DNA of 64,000 nucleotides from Diaporthe sp. PMI_573. Taxonomy: Eukaryota > Ascomycota > Sordariomycetes > Diaporthales > Diaporthaceae. Location of the stretch: positions 2,232,001 to 2,296,000 of the forward strand of contig JAJTUP010000002.1 of assembly GCA_021399435.1 (NCBI GenBank), in the 5' to 3' direction. Positions 43,194-54,174 of this stretch are shown here, piece after piece; positions within the stretch are counted from its first letter, which is position 1, and each line of letters starts with the position of its first letter. Under the pieces are notes generated by a model, which ran no database searches, had not been told where the DNA came from, and saw only the letters and a program-made list of their open reading frames with translations. The translations under genes and the position numbers were made by a program.

Positions 43194-46100
43194 CTAGTCG
43201 TGTCGGAACGTACAAGAGTCGCCCTTGCTGCACATTCCCTTGGCCCAGAATGTACAAGGCTTCGTGCCGATTTTGTTAGGATTGATGCCACGGGGCACGT
43301 TGTTAACGTGTTTCCCACCGCGTCCCTTGTCCCGGCGACCCGAATGATCCCCATCTCGATCTCTGTCGTAATCACGGTCGTCGTCGGCCTGTTGACCGCT
43401 GTTCGTTGGCTGTTGCGCCCGTTGGGATTGGTCTGGGGCCTGGCCTGCAGCTAGAGACATGATGTATGCCATGTAGTCGGGGTCGGCGGGGTTAGGAGCA
43501 GCGTGTTGTGGTTGTTGCTGGGCGGTGGAGGTGCCACTGAGGCTTGCGAGCAAGGCTTGGAGGTGAGGGTCTGCTGCAGCCTGAACTTGCTGTGGCTGGT
43601 TTTGGGCGGGCGTGGAGGCCAGGGCGGCTAGGACCGCTTGAAGTTGGGCATTGGATTCTCCGGCAGCTTGCACCGGGGCTCCCTGCTGTTGAACAGGCTG
43701 CACGGCTTGTTGATAAGGATCGTAAGCCTGCGCATACGGCGTCTGCGAAGCGGATTGAGCCTGCTGGGCTTGGTACTGCTGGAGCTGCGCGTAGTAAGCC
43801 GCCCAGGCTGCTGCTTGCTGGTCAGCTGAGCCCTGAGCAGCCGAGTGGGCCTGATGCTGTTGTGCAGCGACGGGCTGTGCTGCCTGCTGCTGTTGGGCTC
43901 GTTGCTCCACGCGTTGTCTGTCTTTGTTATATCCGTGCCACCACTCTGCTACTTTCGCAGCATCATGTTTCATCCACTCAGGGGGTTCGGTGGGGGGCAC
44001 GGGTTTGCCCTTGAGCACCTCGGCCACTTCCTCAACCAAATCGGCTGCTGGTTGAGTTGCAGGATCAGCATAGTCGTATCGACGGCGTGTCTTGGGGTTT
44101 GCTGGGTCGTAAGGGTTGGGATCCCTCCACCTTATGACTTTTTCGGAACTGAGAAGCGCAAAGACTTGATCTTCTTTGGACATGTTTTGATGAAGGGCGG
44201 TCGAGGTCGGATCAAAAGCGCCCGACGCGTTGGACTGCATGTTAGCTTGACCCGCGGCGCCGGACAATGGAGCCTGCCCTTTCTGAGCCCTGCGCAACGC
44301 GTTCAATCGCGCCCATGACAGGCCACGCGAGCTCGCTTCGCTCCAACGGAGATGAATTTCAGCGAGTTGTGGTTCGTCTTGTGGCAAGGATGAGACAGCG
44401 CCTGACTGCATATCTGTGTCCTCTTGTGGTTGCGTGTGCGGAGATTTAGGCGTGGAGGGGATGTCCGATGGGTCAGTGTAGACGACCATCAATTCCTTGC
44501 TTTCACGCTCCGCAATGGCTTTTTGCTGTTCAGTTTCGAAATTGAGTAGACCCCCGCGAGTGACGAATTGCTTGTCCCTCTTTTCGTGGGGGATTGAAGA
44601 AAAGTCGATACCCGGAGGCTCGAACCACGGTCGGTAGGGAAGCTCGTCGTCTTCATCCTCGTCTTCGAGTTGGGCGCCACCTTGCAAACCCTGCTTGAGT
44701 GCCATACCTTCAGATTTGTCATCCCGTGCGTCGCGGATCATGTTGCTGGCTCTGCCCTCATCCTCGAGACTCTCCCTATGGAAGACTCTAACCTCCGTCA
44801 GTGCATCATCTTCCTTCCAAGTGACCCTCAAATGGCGTCGCTTTTCCTTCCGTAATCGGCGGGCTCTCTCCTCTGGGGTCTCGTCCTTCTTGACCTTCGA
44901 CTCCTTTTCGGGCGTCGTGCGGCCGGCCGCCTTCGGTTTGGAAATTTCATCCAGCAGAGACCCAATGCCGCCAAACTTGGAAGTAGCCGGTGCGTCATCT
45001 CTGGCTGACTCTGGCTTCCTTGTCTTCGCGGCCTCTGGTCTTGGCGGTCCGCCTTCCTTCTTGACCTCCGTCTTGCTCAGCCCGCCTTCAGGCTTCACTG
45101 ACGGAGCTTTCACTGCGGACTTGGAGGCGAGTTTTGCCTTGGCACCCAACATACCACTCCCAGCAAACAGCTTGGGCTGGGCAGTGGTGGGATTAGGAGC
45201 AGAGACCGCCACCTTGGACGACGCGGGCTTATGGCCAGGAAGATTTGCTTGTGAGGCAGGAGGTTCAGCCGCAACCCTCTTCGCGGACTTCATGTCGACC
45301 TCCTCATCACGAGAGCGCTTCGCAGATGACACAGTTGGTGGCACCTTGGTAGACGCCGTGCTCGACAGTTTTTTCTTAGTCGGGTCGGCACCAGCACCGC
45401 CGGGAGCAGGCACGCTCTTGGAGGATGCATTAGGGGGATCTGGGGTCGAAGTGCCCTCTACGCCATCCAGCTGGCCATCTTTCAATACCTCCTCTTTGGT
45501 CTTCAAGTTCTCCTTGATTTTCTTCACCATTTCCTTCACATCTGCATCGCCTTTAGATTCGAACTTTTTGCTGATCTTGGCAAACTGGAGGTTCGTCATG
45601 AGAAATTCCTTCTCCATGGTAGTCACCTCAGACATCAGCCGTAACACGGCTTTGGCAACTTTACCGTTGTGGTCGGCGGAATTGTTGGCGTGGATCAGAC
45701 ATGTCACAAAGTCACTGATGAGCTTCTGATTTCCACCCAGATTTGCCAGAACTTGGTGATCACCCCACTGGCTCGCACCCTCCACGGCTCGACAGATGAT
45801 CTCCAACCTACGAGCAACCTTTTCCCTCAAGGCAGCAGCGTCCCCCTCCTTCGCTGCCTTGAGCTTTTGCTTCGTCGTCTGAAATTCGCCAGTAAGCCCT
45901 CGGATCAGCTTACCGTATGCTGCCACTGCGGCGCCAATTTCTGTTCCCGAAGGATTTTGTTTCGTCAGATAGACCACACCAATTGAATCCCATTCAGCGG
46001 CATCAGCCTCGTCTGACGGTCGAGTATTGCTTCGTTTGGGGCCTGGCTTCCGAGAGGCTTTCTCCTTGGCAGCGATAATCTCTTTCATCTTTTCTTCGTA

Positions 46101-47798
46101 GTGAACAGGCACGGCCCCGCCGAAATGCTGCTTTAGACGCTGTCCCTGGTCGTTCTGTCCGGCACTATCATCTTTGTCCACAGCCTTGGACCATTCTTGT
46201 ATGATCGAAGACGCAAGAGGTCGAAGTAAGTGGCTTTGTGCTGGGAAATGTTGATCGAGTGGTTTGCCGGTGATCTCATCAGGGTCCCGGATGTCGCCGA
46301 TTGGTGTCTCATGCTCCGAGCCGTCATCGAGCTCCGCTTGAGGAGCAAGTGAGAAACCAACGTATCGCGACCTTACACTTGGTATCACCTTGTCATCCCG
46401 TCTTATCACACGGGGTGGTGTAAGACCACCTACAGTAGCTTGTTGGAAGTAAGCTGGTGATTGTGCAGGCATGTCAGCCCTCTGTTGAACGATCGGCTGG
46501 GCGATCGTTTGGGTGTTCGGTTGGGCGTTTGGCTGAATAGGCTGGACATACTGCTGCATTGTCTGTTGGCCTTTTGGTTTGATGGTCTGCAATTGGGAAG
46601 TACTATTCATGGGCAATGGGCTGGCCGTGGGCCGAGGCACAGCCATGGTTTGCGAGGACATAGCTTGCTGGATATTAGCCTGCTGAGGCATGAATCGACC
46701 TTGCGTCGTGGGCGGATTTAAAAGAGTTGGCTGCGCTTTGGAAGTAGTCATCTGCTGAGGAGCTGAGAACGGCACTGCCGGACTGCCATGACCATTTGGA
46801 ACTCCGAATTGCCCCTGCTGCACGGGGACGGGAGGCATCTGGTGAACATTGAATGGAGACTGGCGGAGCTGCGTACTCGTCCCAAGCGACTGAGGCGTGC
46901 CTACTCTAGGCGACTGCTGTTGGAAGCTCATTGGCTGGGGCTGAGTTGGCTGCTGATTTCCGGTCTGCAACGGATTGATCTGGTGATGTTGGACCACTGC
47001 AGGTTGCTGGTGGTTTTGCTGTTGTTGCTGGTGTTGCTGTTGCTGGTGTTGCTGCTGCTGGTGTTGCTGGTGCTGCTGCTGGTGTTGTTGCTGCTGCTGC
47101 TGATGAAGCTGCTGGTGTTGCTGCTGCTGCTGCTGGCTCATGCTGGGTTGTTGGAACTCCATCGTGGGTCTCTGGGTCATCTGTTGAACCACTTGTTGCG
47201 GCTGTTGCGGCTGTGGACTCCTAGCATTTGATGAGACTTGCTGAGCGGGTGAGTAATTACGGGCCCCGGAAGGCTCTGCAAGATACTGGTGTTGCTGTGC
47301 CATTGTAGTGGGCATTTCCTGGGCATAGGTACCGGGCATGCCACTGGCATGAGAGCCTTGTTGCAGGCCATTACCATACGGTATGTTGGTCAAGGGGTTG
47401 GACTCGAAGCCAAAGTCATAATCCCATAATTCCCGCTGGCCATCCAGTGGTACCTGCGCCGGGTGCGTGTACGTCTGAGATTGTTGATGGTTTGTAATGT
47501 GAGGATTTGGCCCCGTGAAACCTTGGACCTGATATGCTTGGCCTTGGTCCTGGGTCTGGGGTTGATGGTGTTGTGAGTGGTGCTGAGGCTGGTACGATGG
47601 GTACCCATTCTCCTGCAGGAAGTGGCTTTCTTGCGGTTGCCACTGGTGGGCATGAGCAACAGAGTAGGGGCTGTCGTCCAGGCCACCGGCAGCAGGAGCG
47701 CCAAAGGCTGGGTTCACAAACGGTCCTTGGCCCGTGTCAGAGCCATTGTGGTTAAAATGGGAGTAGCCCCATGGCTGATGGTTATCACCACTGGCCAT
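43194..47798 (-). CDS. PNUTS/Ppn1-like CPF-associated protein with CCCH zinc finger
   Basis: A single exon of 1534 residues. The N-terminal ~470 residues are Gln/Pro/Asn-rich with a long poly-Gln/His tract around residues 219-263. A helical block near 630-760 (FVTCLIHANNSADHNGKVAK, then LMSEVTTMEKEFLMTNLQFA) looks like a TFIIS N-terminal-type domain. A charged Ser/Lys/Pro linker leads to RRHLRVTWKEDDALTEVRVF at about 987-1006. RVTW (991-994) fits the RVxF-type PP1-docking motif and matches the position of TVTW in animal PNUTS. PYRPWFEPPGIDFSSIP follows, then a second Gln-rich region. At the very C-terminus is a CCCH finger, C-x7-C-x5-C-x3-H (1515-1533). Known relatives (PNUTS, fission-yeast Ppn1) tether PP1 to 3'-end processing and termination machinery. 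The assignment rests on this domain order. Confidence 0.8.
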   Translation of the reverse strand: MASGDNHQPWGYSHFNHNGSDTGQGPFVNPAFGAPAAGGLDDSPYSVAHAHQWQPQESHFLQENGYPSYQPQHHSQHHQPQTQDQGQAYQVQGFTGPNPHITNHQQSQTYTHPAQVPLDGQRELWDYDFGFESNPLTNIPYGNGLQQGSHASGMPGTYAQEMPTTMAQQHQYLAEPSGARNYSPAQQVSSNARSPQPQQPQQVVQQMTQRPTMEFQQPSMSQQQQQQHQQLHQQQQQQHQQQHQQHQQQQHQQQQHQQQQQNHQQPAVVQHHQINPLQTGNQQPTQPQPMSFQQQSPRVGTPQSLGTSTQLRQSPFNVHQMPPVPVQQGQFGVPNGHGSPAVPFSAPQQMTTSKAQPTLLNPPTTQGRFMPQQANIQQAMSSQTMAVPRPTASPLPMNSTSQLQTIKPKGQQTMQQYVQPIQPNAQPNTQTIAQPIVQQRADMPAQSPAYFQQATVGGLTPPRVIRRDDKVIPSVRSRYVGFSLAPQAELDDGSEHETPIGDIRDPDEITGKPLDQHFPAQSHLLRPLASSIIQEWSKAVDKDDSAGQNDQGQRLKQHFGGAVPVHYEEKMKEIIAAKEKASRKPGPKRSNTRPSDEADAAEWDSIGVVYLTKQNPSGTEIGAAVAAYGKLIRGLTGEFQTTKQKLKAAKEGDAAALREKVARRLEIICRAVEGASQWGDHQVLANLGGNQKLISDFVTCLIHANNSADHNGKVAKAVLRLMSEVTTMEKEFLMTNLQFAKISKKFESKGDADVKEMVKKIKENLKTKEEVLKDGQLDGVEGTSTPDPPNASSKSVPAPGGAGADPTKKKLSSTASTKVPPTVSSAKRSRDEEVDMKSAKRVAAEPPASQANLPGHKPASSKVAVSAPNPTTAQPKLFAGSGMLGAKAKLASKSAVKAPSVKPEGGLSKTEVKKEGGPPRPEAAKTRKPESARDDAPATSKFGGIGSLLDEISKPKAAGRTTPEKESKVKKDETPEERARRLRKEKRRHLRVTWKEDDALTEVRVFHRESLEDEGRASNMIRDARDDKSEGMALKQGLQGGAQLEDEDEDDELPYRPWFEPPGIDFSSIPHEKRDKQFVTRGGLLNFETEQQKAIAERESKELMVVYTDPSDIPSTPKSPHTQPQEDTDMQSGAVSSLPQDEPQLAEIHLRWSEASSRGLSWARLNALRRAQKGQAPLSGAAGQANMQSNASGAFDPTSTALHQNMSKEDQVFALLSSEKVIRWRDPNPYDPANPKTRRRYDYADPATQPAADLVEEVAEVLKGKPVPPTEPPEWMKHDAAKVAEWWHGYNKDRQRVEQRAQQQQAAQPVAAQQHQAHSAAQGSADQQAAAWAAYYAQLQQYQAQQAQSASQTPYAQAYDPYQQAVQPVQQQGAPVQAAGESNAQLQAVLAALASTPAQNQPQQVQAAADPHLQALLASLSGTSTAQQQPQHAAPNPADPDYMAYIMSLAAGQAPDQSQRAQQPTNSGQQADDDRDYDRDRDGDHSGRRDKGRGGKHVNNVPRGINPNKIGTKPCTFWAKGMCSKGDSCTFRHD
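47010..47140. repeat. CAG/CTG-rich microsatellite encoding poly-Gln
   Basis: The coding strand is an imperfect run of CAG/CAA/CAC codons within the PNUTS-like gene, about 40 codons of Gln and His. Such tracts are prone to length polymorphism. Confidence 0.85.
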
Positions 47799-50543
47799 GC
47801 TATCTCCCCCACCCGCTGGCCGGTAGATGATAGACGTTGGCTGCGTTCTGCACTCTGCACTAGAAACCGTCCAGGCTATGGAAAGATGGTCACTTGCAGC
47901 CGACGGAGTTTATTGCAGGTATCGGGCGTTGCAAGTGCCGGCTGGTGATCAAATGCAATTAACGGAGATAAGGAGCTTCTCGGAAATATCAAGTTGAGTG
48001 AAGCGGTCCAGGATTGACGACGGACAAGGATCTGAGATGGCGCTAGTCCCATGTAGGAAAGGTGGGGGAACAAAGGTGGGCCTAAGACGGATCGAGAGGT
48101 TAGCGGCAAGGAACACACCAAGTCAACGAGTGTGTGTGCATTCGACGATCCGAAAGTGCTGGAAAACATGGGGAGAAAGCTTGACGAGGCAGGGGGCGGG
48201 CGGCATTGACACACGCCCTTGGTCTCGCGCAGGTCTCTCGCAGCCGCCACTTGGGGCAAGCACTCAAGCAGACAGCAATCATCGGATTCGCATCGCATCC
48301 CAGATGGCAGGGGCAGCAGACAGTTCGACAGGCAGTCGGACGAGGTTTTGCAGTGCCTGGTCGGGGCCTAGGCCTTCCTTGGCTTGGACGAGGATTTCTT
48401 GGTCTTGGTTTGATTCTGGTCTGCGAAGCCGCCACGGCCTCATTCTGGTCCGGATTGGATTGACAGGCGTTGCAGCCCGGTGTGTGGCCAAGGGATACAA
48501 CAATTATACCGGTCCTTGTCCACGGGACGAGGCTGTGTGTGCAGTGCAATCGCGAATCCTGGTACCGGGGCAGCGAAAGGGCCGTGGGGTGCAGTGCGGG
48601 CTTGTCTGGCTGAGCGGCCTAACAGCGACGGCCTCGACCGTTTTTGTCGCCCGACTCTCTCCCACCATCTTCGTATCCTGTTCCCAGGCTCGGCGCAGGA
48701 GGAAGCAGTTGAAACAAAGAATGATGGGCAGTACGTGCAGTGCAGCCTTGAAGATGAAGCCGCTCAGTCAAGTCAGGCTGCCCTCACCCCTCAGGCCCTG
48801 TTCGGTTTTAAGAAGTGCCAATTGCCAATTCTGACTATCGCTGTCGTTTCGCGGTTGGTGTGTTGGTGGGGGAGGGTGTGAGTCTGCCTGTCTGCCTGCT
48901 GCCTGTCTGCCTGTCTGCCGTTCTGCCTGTCTGTTCTGCCCAGCGCAAGGCCGGATCTGCATGAATCAAAGCCAGAAGCTGATTGATGAGATTTTTTTCT
49001 TTCTTGCTTGCTGCTGCAGCACCTCCGATCCCTAGCTCGGACGAGGAGCATCTGGAGCTCGAAGATACACGCAATCAAATCTAACAAGAGCCTTGTAGGG
49101 CCACTGACGCTTGCAGTGTCTGTGTCGCAAGCTCGCCGCACCTGAGTCGTGTCGCAGCGACATGTCTCCCTCAGGATGGAGGTGGGCAATTTTTTTTTAG
49201 TCGTTACCATCTGGAGGTCTGCTGGCTGTCACAGAATTCCCCTGGTAGTTCCATGCACCTCAGGAGGCTCCAGTGCGCATTTAAACGCGGCATCTGGATC
49301 TCAACAGGCACGCGAAACGACATTCAAGTATAGTTCATAATAACATACGGTGGTGCTGTGCTTTTGAGTGTGCGGTGATTGTCTGTGGTGGTGCGGGGGG
49401 GGGGGGAGACGTAGTTGGGGGCTTGGAGAGTGTAGATGCATACCCTGGGTCCGTCCGTCCGCCTGCTTTGGATGTTTTCAGAGGTCCAAAGCCAGCCCAG
49501 AGATCCTTCCTACGCCGCTTGGTTGCGCCTCGGGGGCTCTATCCTCCATCAAGACAAAGCGACAAAAGCTGAGCAAGTTACAACATCGCTCCCCCTCTCT
49601 GATACCCGAGAGACGGCGAGGCGCGTTCTGTCTATCTGAAAGGATTGACTTGACTGGCCTGGCCTGGACTGGACTGGACTTGACTTTGACTGCAATGAAG
49701 GAACAACCGAATCAACGACTTTAAGAGTAAGGTGCAGCGCCAAATCCACGGATGTTAAGAAGTTCCCGAGATCTATCAGATGGGGTTGGCGATCCCGCTT
49801 CAGATGGTGGACTTTTGATAGTCTCTACGTGGAAGACGGATGTCGTCGCGGTTGTGTTGATGGTTGGAAGAAGGAGAGAGGTCGGGAGAGAAAGGAGACG
49901 GTGGATGGGACGCAGGGAAAAGGGAAAAGGGCTAGCTAGCTGGTCATTGTTTCATCAGCACCCAGCGCCCAGCTGCCCGTCGTCCCTCACCAGCTCAGTC
50001 ATATCGGCTAGCGGCCGTGCCAGCCACAGCAGGTAAGGTGTGTGCCCAGGCAGGTGCCCGCGCAGGGGGGGCGGGGGCCCTGGCTTGTCCCAGGCGACAC
50101 AGACCAAGGCCAAGGGAGACCTGACCTGGCACAGGCGCCTCGGCTACGTAGGATCCATCAAGGCGTTGGAGCAGGTACCACTGGTCCGCGCGACTTATGT
50201 CAGCTTCCAGAACAGCAGGGCAGGAAGACGGGCTTATTACAGCTACGTATTGTGTAAGTCGGAGGAGCTTCAGTGTGTTCAGACACCCCCAAGCCAGCGA
50301 GCCGGTCACCCTCGAAGCTCTACGAGGACAGCTGTCGCAAAAGGTGCAGCCTGCGCTAGCAACAGTCATCAGGCCGACCAGCATCACTGCTAGTCCTGTT
50401 GTCTTACAGCTGGGAACTTCTTGTCGGCTGGGATTCACCTGTGGAAACGTGTCTCTGCGCCGCCGAACCGCCCATGCCGAGCTCTCGCCCCGAAGAACAT
50501 CATCGCTACCAAAGCAGTCAATAGCTGCCCCCGAACCTTCAGT
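47799..50543. other. Long divergent intergenic region (PNUTS-like / SLY1)
   Basis: About 2.7 kb with open frames on both strands but no recognisable motif. It contains a ctgcctgt-type array at 48882-48940, a G-run near 49397 and a short tggact/cctgg repeat near 49650-49690. It presumably holds long 5' leaders and promoters. Confidence 0.5.
48882..48940. repeat. Imperfect (ctgcctgt)n array
   Basis: Several copies of ctgcctgt/ctgtctgc are arranged head to tail with interruptions (one cgtt, one tgctg). Confidence 0.8.
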
Positions 50544-52899
50544 ATGGCAGCGCGCGGCGCCTCGTTGCGCGACAAGCAGGTCGCGTCGCTGAAGAAGATA
50601 TTGAACCTAAACGAAGACGTCGAGACCGGTGACCACGACGACTCACAGGCCAACGGCCTCGCCACTTCGCCAATCGCATGGAAGGTGCTCGTCTTCGATG
50701 ACCTAGGGCAAGAGTACGAATGCTGTGTTCTTCCTCGAAGTAGTGGGGGCACTGAGTGCTGATGTTGAGGGACTACAGTGTCATCAGCTCCGTTCTGAGG
50801 GTCAGTGATCTCCGGAGTCTGGGGGTCACGATACACCTGTGAGATATGCGCCTGTTCCTGCCAATGTTGAAAATGTCGGTGCTGACTTGGGAGACGGCCA
50901 GAAAAATCACGGCGCAGCGTGCACCGATCCCCGACGTGCCGGTCGTCTACTTGTTGGAGCCGAATGCGCAGAACCTCCAGAGGATTACCGAAGACCTCCA
51001 GAAAGGACTATATACCCCTGCATACATAAACTTCCTGTCCTCGATTCCTCGGCCGCTGCTCGAAGACTTCGCGACAATGACTGCCACGGCAGAAACATCT
51101 GAGCAGATTGCGCACGTCTATGACCAGTACCTGAACTTCATCGTTGCCGAGCCAGATCTGTTCTCCCTGGGCATGGAGAAGGACCATGTGTACTGGGCCC
51201 TGAACAGCGCGAAAACCAAAGACGAAGAGCTTGACCACGTCGTTGACAAGATTGTCAGCGGGCTGTTCTCCGTCATCGTCACCATGGGGGTCATACCGAT
51301 CATACGGGCCAGTCGTGGTGCCGCTGCCGAGATGATAGCCCAGAAGCTCGACCGGAAACTACGTGATCATATCTTGAACTCGGGCTCCAAGGATGGCCTT
51401 TTCTCGAACCGACCCAGCTCATCGGCTGGGACTCCCACGTCGCGGCCCGTCCTAGTTCTCCTGGACAGAAATGTTGACCTCACACCGATGCTTTCACATG
51501 GCTGGACCTACCAACACCTGGTACATGATGTTCTCAACATGAAGCTGAACCGCATAACGATCGAGACTCCTGTCGACGAGTCCAAACCCGAGAAGGGGGG
51601 GACGAAGAAAGCGTACGATCTGACGGCCAACGACTTCTTTTGGTCCAAGAATTCAGGTCTGCCATTCCAAGAAGTAGCAGAAGACATCGATGCGGAACTC
51701 AACCGGTACAAGGAGGAATCGGCCGCTATCACGAAGAAGACCGGCATATCCGACCTCGAGAATCTTGAGATGGACACCAGTGCTAGCGCTCAGCATCTCA
51801 AGGCCGCCCTTACAGTACTACCAGAGCTTAGGGAACGGAAGGCAGTCTTGGACATGCATATGAACATCCTGGCAGCCATTTTGAGTGCGATCCAAAAACG
51901 AGCTTTAAATGTAAGTAGTCTCGTCGGTGGCAATCCGCCGTGTGTGGCTAACATGACACCAGGAATACTACTCGATCGAGTCGAATGTGATGAAGCAAAC
52001 GAAATCGCAGATACTAGACTTGATTAAAGATAAGGAAAAGGGCGACACCGCGTTGGACAAGTTGCGTCTCTTCGTCGTCTGGTTCCTCAGCACAGAAACA
52101 GATATCGGCAGAGCAGACTGGCAGCAGTTTGAGGAAGCTCTCACGGCAGCCGGGGTCGACGGCACCTGTCTGCCGTATATAAGACAGTAAGGCGCACTTC
52201 TTCACGGGGTTCTGCAAGAAAGGGAAAAACCACATACTGATCTTGAAACACAGAGTTCGTGCTACGACGAAGATGACACAACTCACGACTATGGATTCCT
52301 CGACAGCTCAGCAGCAACCATCTGCATCCTCAGACCTCTTCAACCGCTTCTCAAATATATCCTCGCGGCTCACAGACCGCCTCAAGGAGACAGGCGTACC
52401 AACAGGTGCCCTGTCGGCCAATTTTGATTCGATCGTCGGTGGACTCAAGAATTTCCTCCCCGCGAATCAAGACCTTACCATCACCAAAATCGTTGAGTCC
52501 ATCATGGACCCATCTAGTGCCGCTTCGTCGGCCATAGCCAAGACGGAGAACTACCTCTACTTCGACCCACGGAGTGACCGCGCAAGGGGCACTTTGCCAC
52601 CGCCCTCAACCCTGCGAGCTGGGGGTGTCGCACCAGGTGCGATGCCAGGCAGCGCAAACCTCGGGCCAGGATCAGGAGCGTCTTTCGGGCAGAGGAGGCA
52701 GGGCTTCTCGGAGGCTGTCGTGTTCACGGTGGGCGGTGGGAGCATGGATGAATATGGAAACTTGCAAGAATGGATCAAGCGTACGGCGGGCAGCGGGGAC
52801 CGAACGAAGCGAAGGATCGTGTACGGAAGCACGGAGCTCGTCAATGCTGCCGACTTCATCAAGGAGGAACTAGAGAGGCTGGGCCGAGAGGTACAGTAG
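50544..52899 (+). CDS. SLY1: SLY1, Sec1/Munc18-family vesicle fusion protein
   Basis: Five exons, 50544-50713, 50779-50838, 50902-51910, 51963-52186 and 52254-52899, give 702 residues, slightly longer than yeast Sly1. It is the SM protein that binds syntaxin-5-type SNAREs (Sed5, Ufe1) for ER-Golgi fusion. Supporting sequence runs along the whole length: the N-terminal [17 protein letters not shown] and [19 protein letters not shown] (joined by intron 1), [20 protein letters not shown] (joined by intron 2), and [18 protein letters not shown]. Further on come [31 protein letters not shown] and the C-terminal [19 protein letters not shown]. The 60-nt second exon and all five phases are consistent. 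Cytosolic, peripheral on Golgi/ER membranes. Confidence 0.96.
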
Positions 52900-54174
52900 G
52901 CAAGCCACGCGGTTCGCCATGGACGACCAAGGTCTTGGTAGTGGACTCCAGCCCCCGGGATTGCAGCTTCTTAATTCAAGGCCGTGTGACCTGTCCATAA
53001 CCCCGCCTCCAACCTGACATTGATGTCTTGACCATGGGTCCCGGCTCCTTAAGTGAGAAGTGTGCAATTGCACAACCAAGAAGGTGGTGGCCATTTGATA
53101 AATGCCCCTTTCTCTAAATCTCACTTGATCCCGCGGCCTTCTTTAAGCCCTCACGACCTTGCTGGCTCGCCGGAGAAGAGCCGCCCCAACTGCCCAGGAT
53201 GAACTAGGCGGCATCTGTCCAAACCTGTCGACAGCGAGGCTGGGTGCTAGTTGGCCGTAATCTTGGGCTCCACTTGGTGAGTCTGCAGAAGCCGATGGGA
53301 ATCTCCGAAACCCTCGTTGGGCGCCCGACGGCCCCGTCAGCCGGCGAGATATAGTCATTTCCAATACATTGGCCTCTATTTTGGGGCCTGTGTGCGGTGC
53401 GCCACGGCGAGGCTTAGGCGTCAACAGGGTGTGCTATATGTGTTTGTGTGTGTCATCGAGAACCTGTTTCTGTTTCTGTTGCTGTTGCTGCTCATGGCCG
53501 GAGGTGTCAAGAGCCCCGAGTATGTTATATAAAAAGCAACGGGCCCCGAGTCAAGTCATGACTAATAAAAGCCTTCTGACCAGCCACCCGGCGTTGCAAC
53601 CCTGGACCCAAGCATAAAACATATGCCCCACGGGCCGAGCCCCTTGTCCAGACGGTGTTCAGTGAGGGATGATTACGTACCCGCGATGAGGCTCACCACG
53701 AGCACCAGGACTCCAGCTCCTTTTTTTGCCCTGATGTCGACCGCCCCGCTTATATTCACCCCTCGCAGACCCAGGGTCCCGGGGGTTTGTTTGTCTTGGC
53801 CGGCGATCACGGTTGAGTCGGGTCTAGCAGGTGGTGCTTTCGGGGAAACCCCCGCCTGCCGGAATGAAGGAGTCCACAACCCACGTCAATGGCGAGATGT
53901 TGATACCACGAGAGGGACGAGAGGTCTGCTCCTCACACAAAGACCGAGAGATCGAAATCCAGCCGCGGCAAAGGCTGCATATGTCACGAGCTTGGCTGCA
54001 GCCCTGCCGGGGGACCAGAGCACTGCATGCAGGGACGGGAAACGGGAAACCGGTAAGCGGTAAGCGGGTAAATAACAGGGTATCGCACTTTTTTTTTTTT
54101 TTGGTAGGGGGAAATCAGATCGCTCGGAACAAAAGTATGTACAGGAAATTCGTAGCAGGGAGTCCCAGCCGGTC
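52900..54174. other. Convergent 3' intergenic region
   Basis: About 1.3 kb lies between converging stops. It contains a T-run near 54090 and no supported gene. Confidence 0.55.

Noticed and set aside
47998..48834. A 278-codon plus-strand frame in the PNUTS-like/SLY1 spacer
   Set aside because: No family motif, no plausible codon pattern, and it overlaps other equally long frames in GC-rich sequence.
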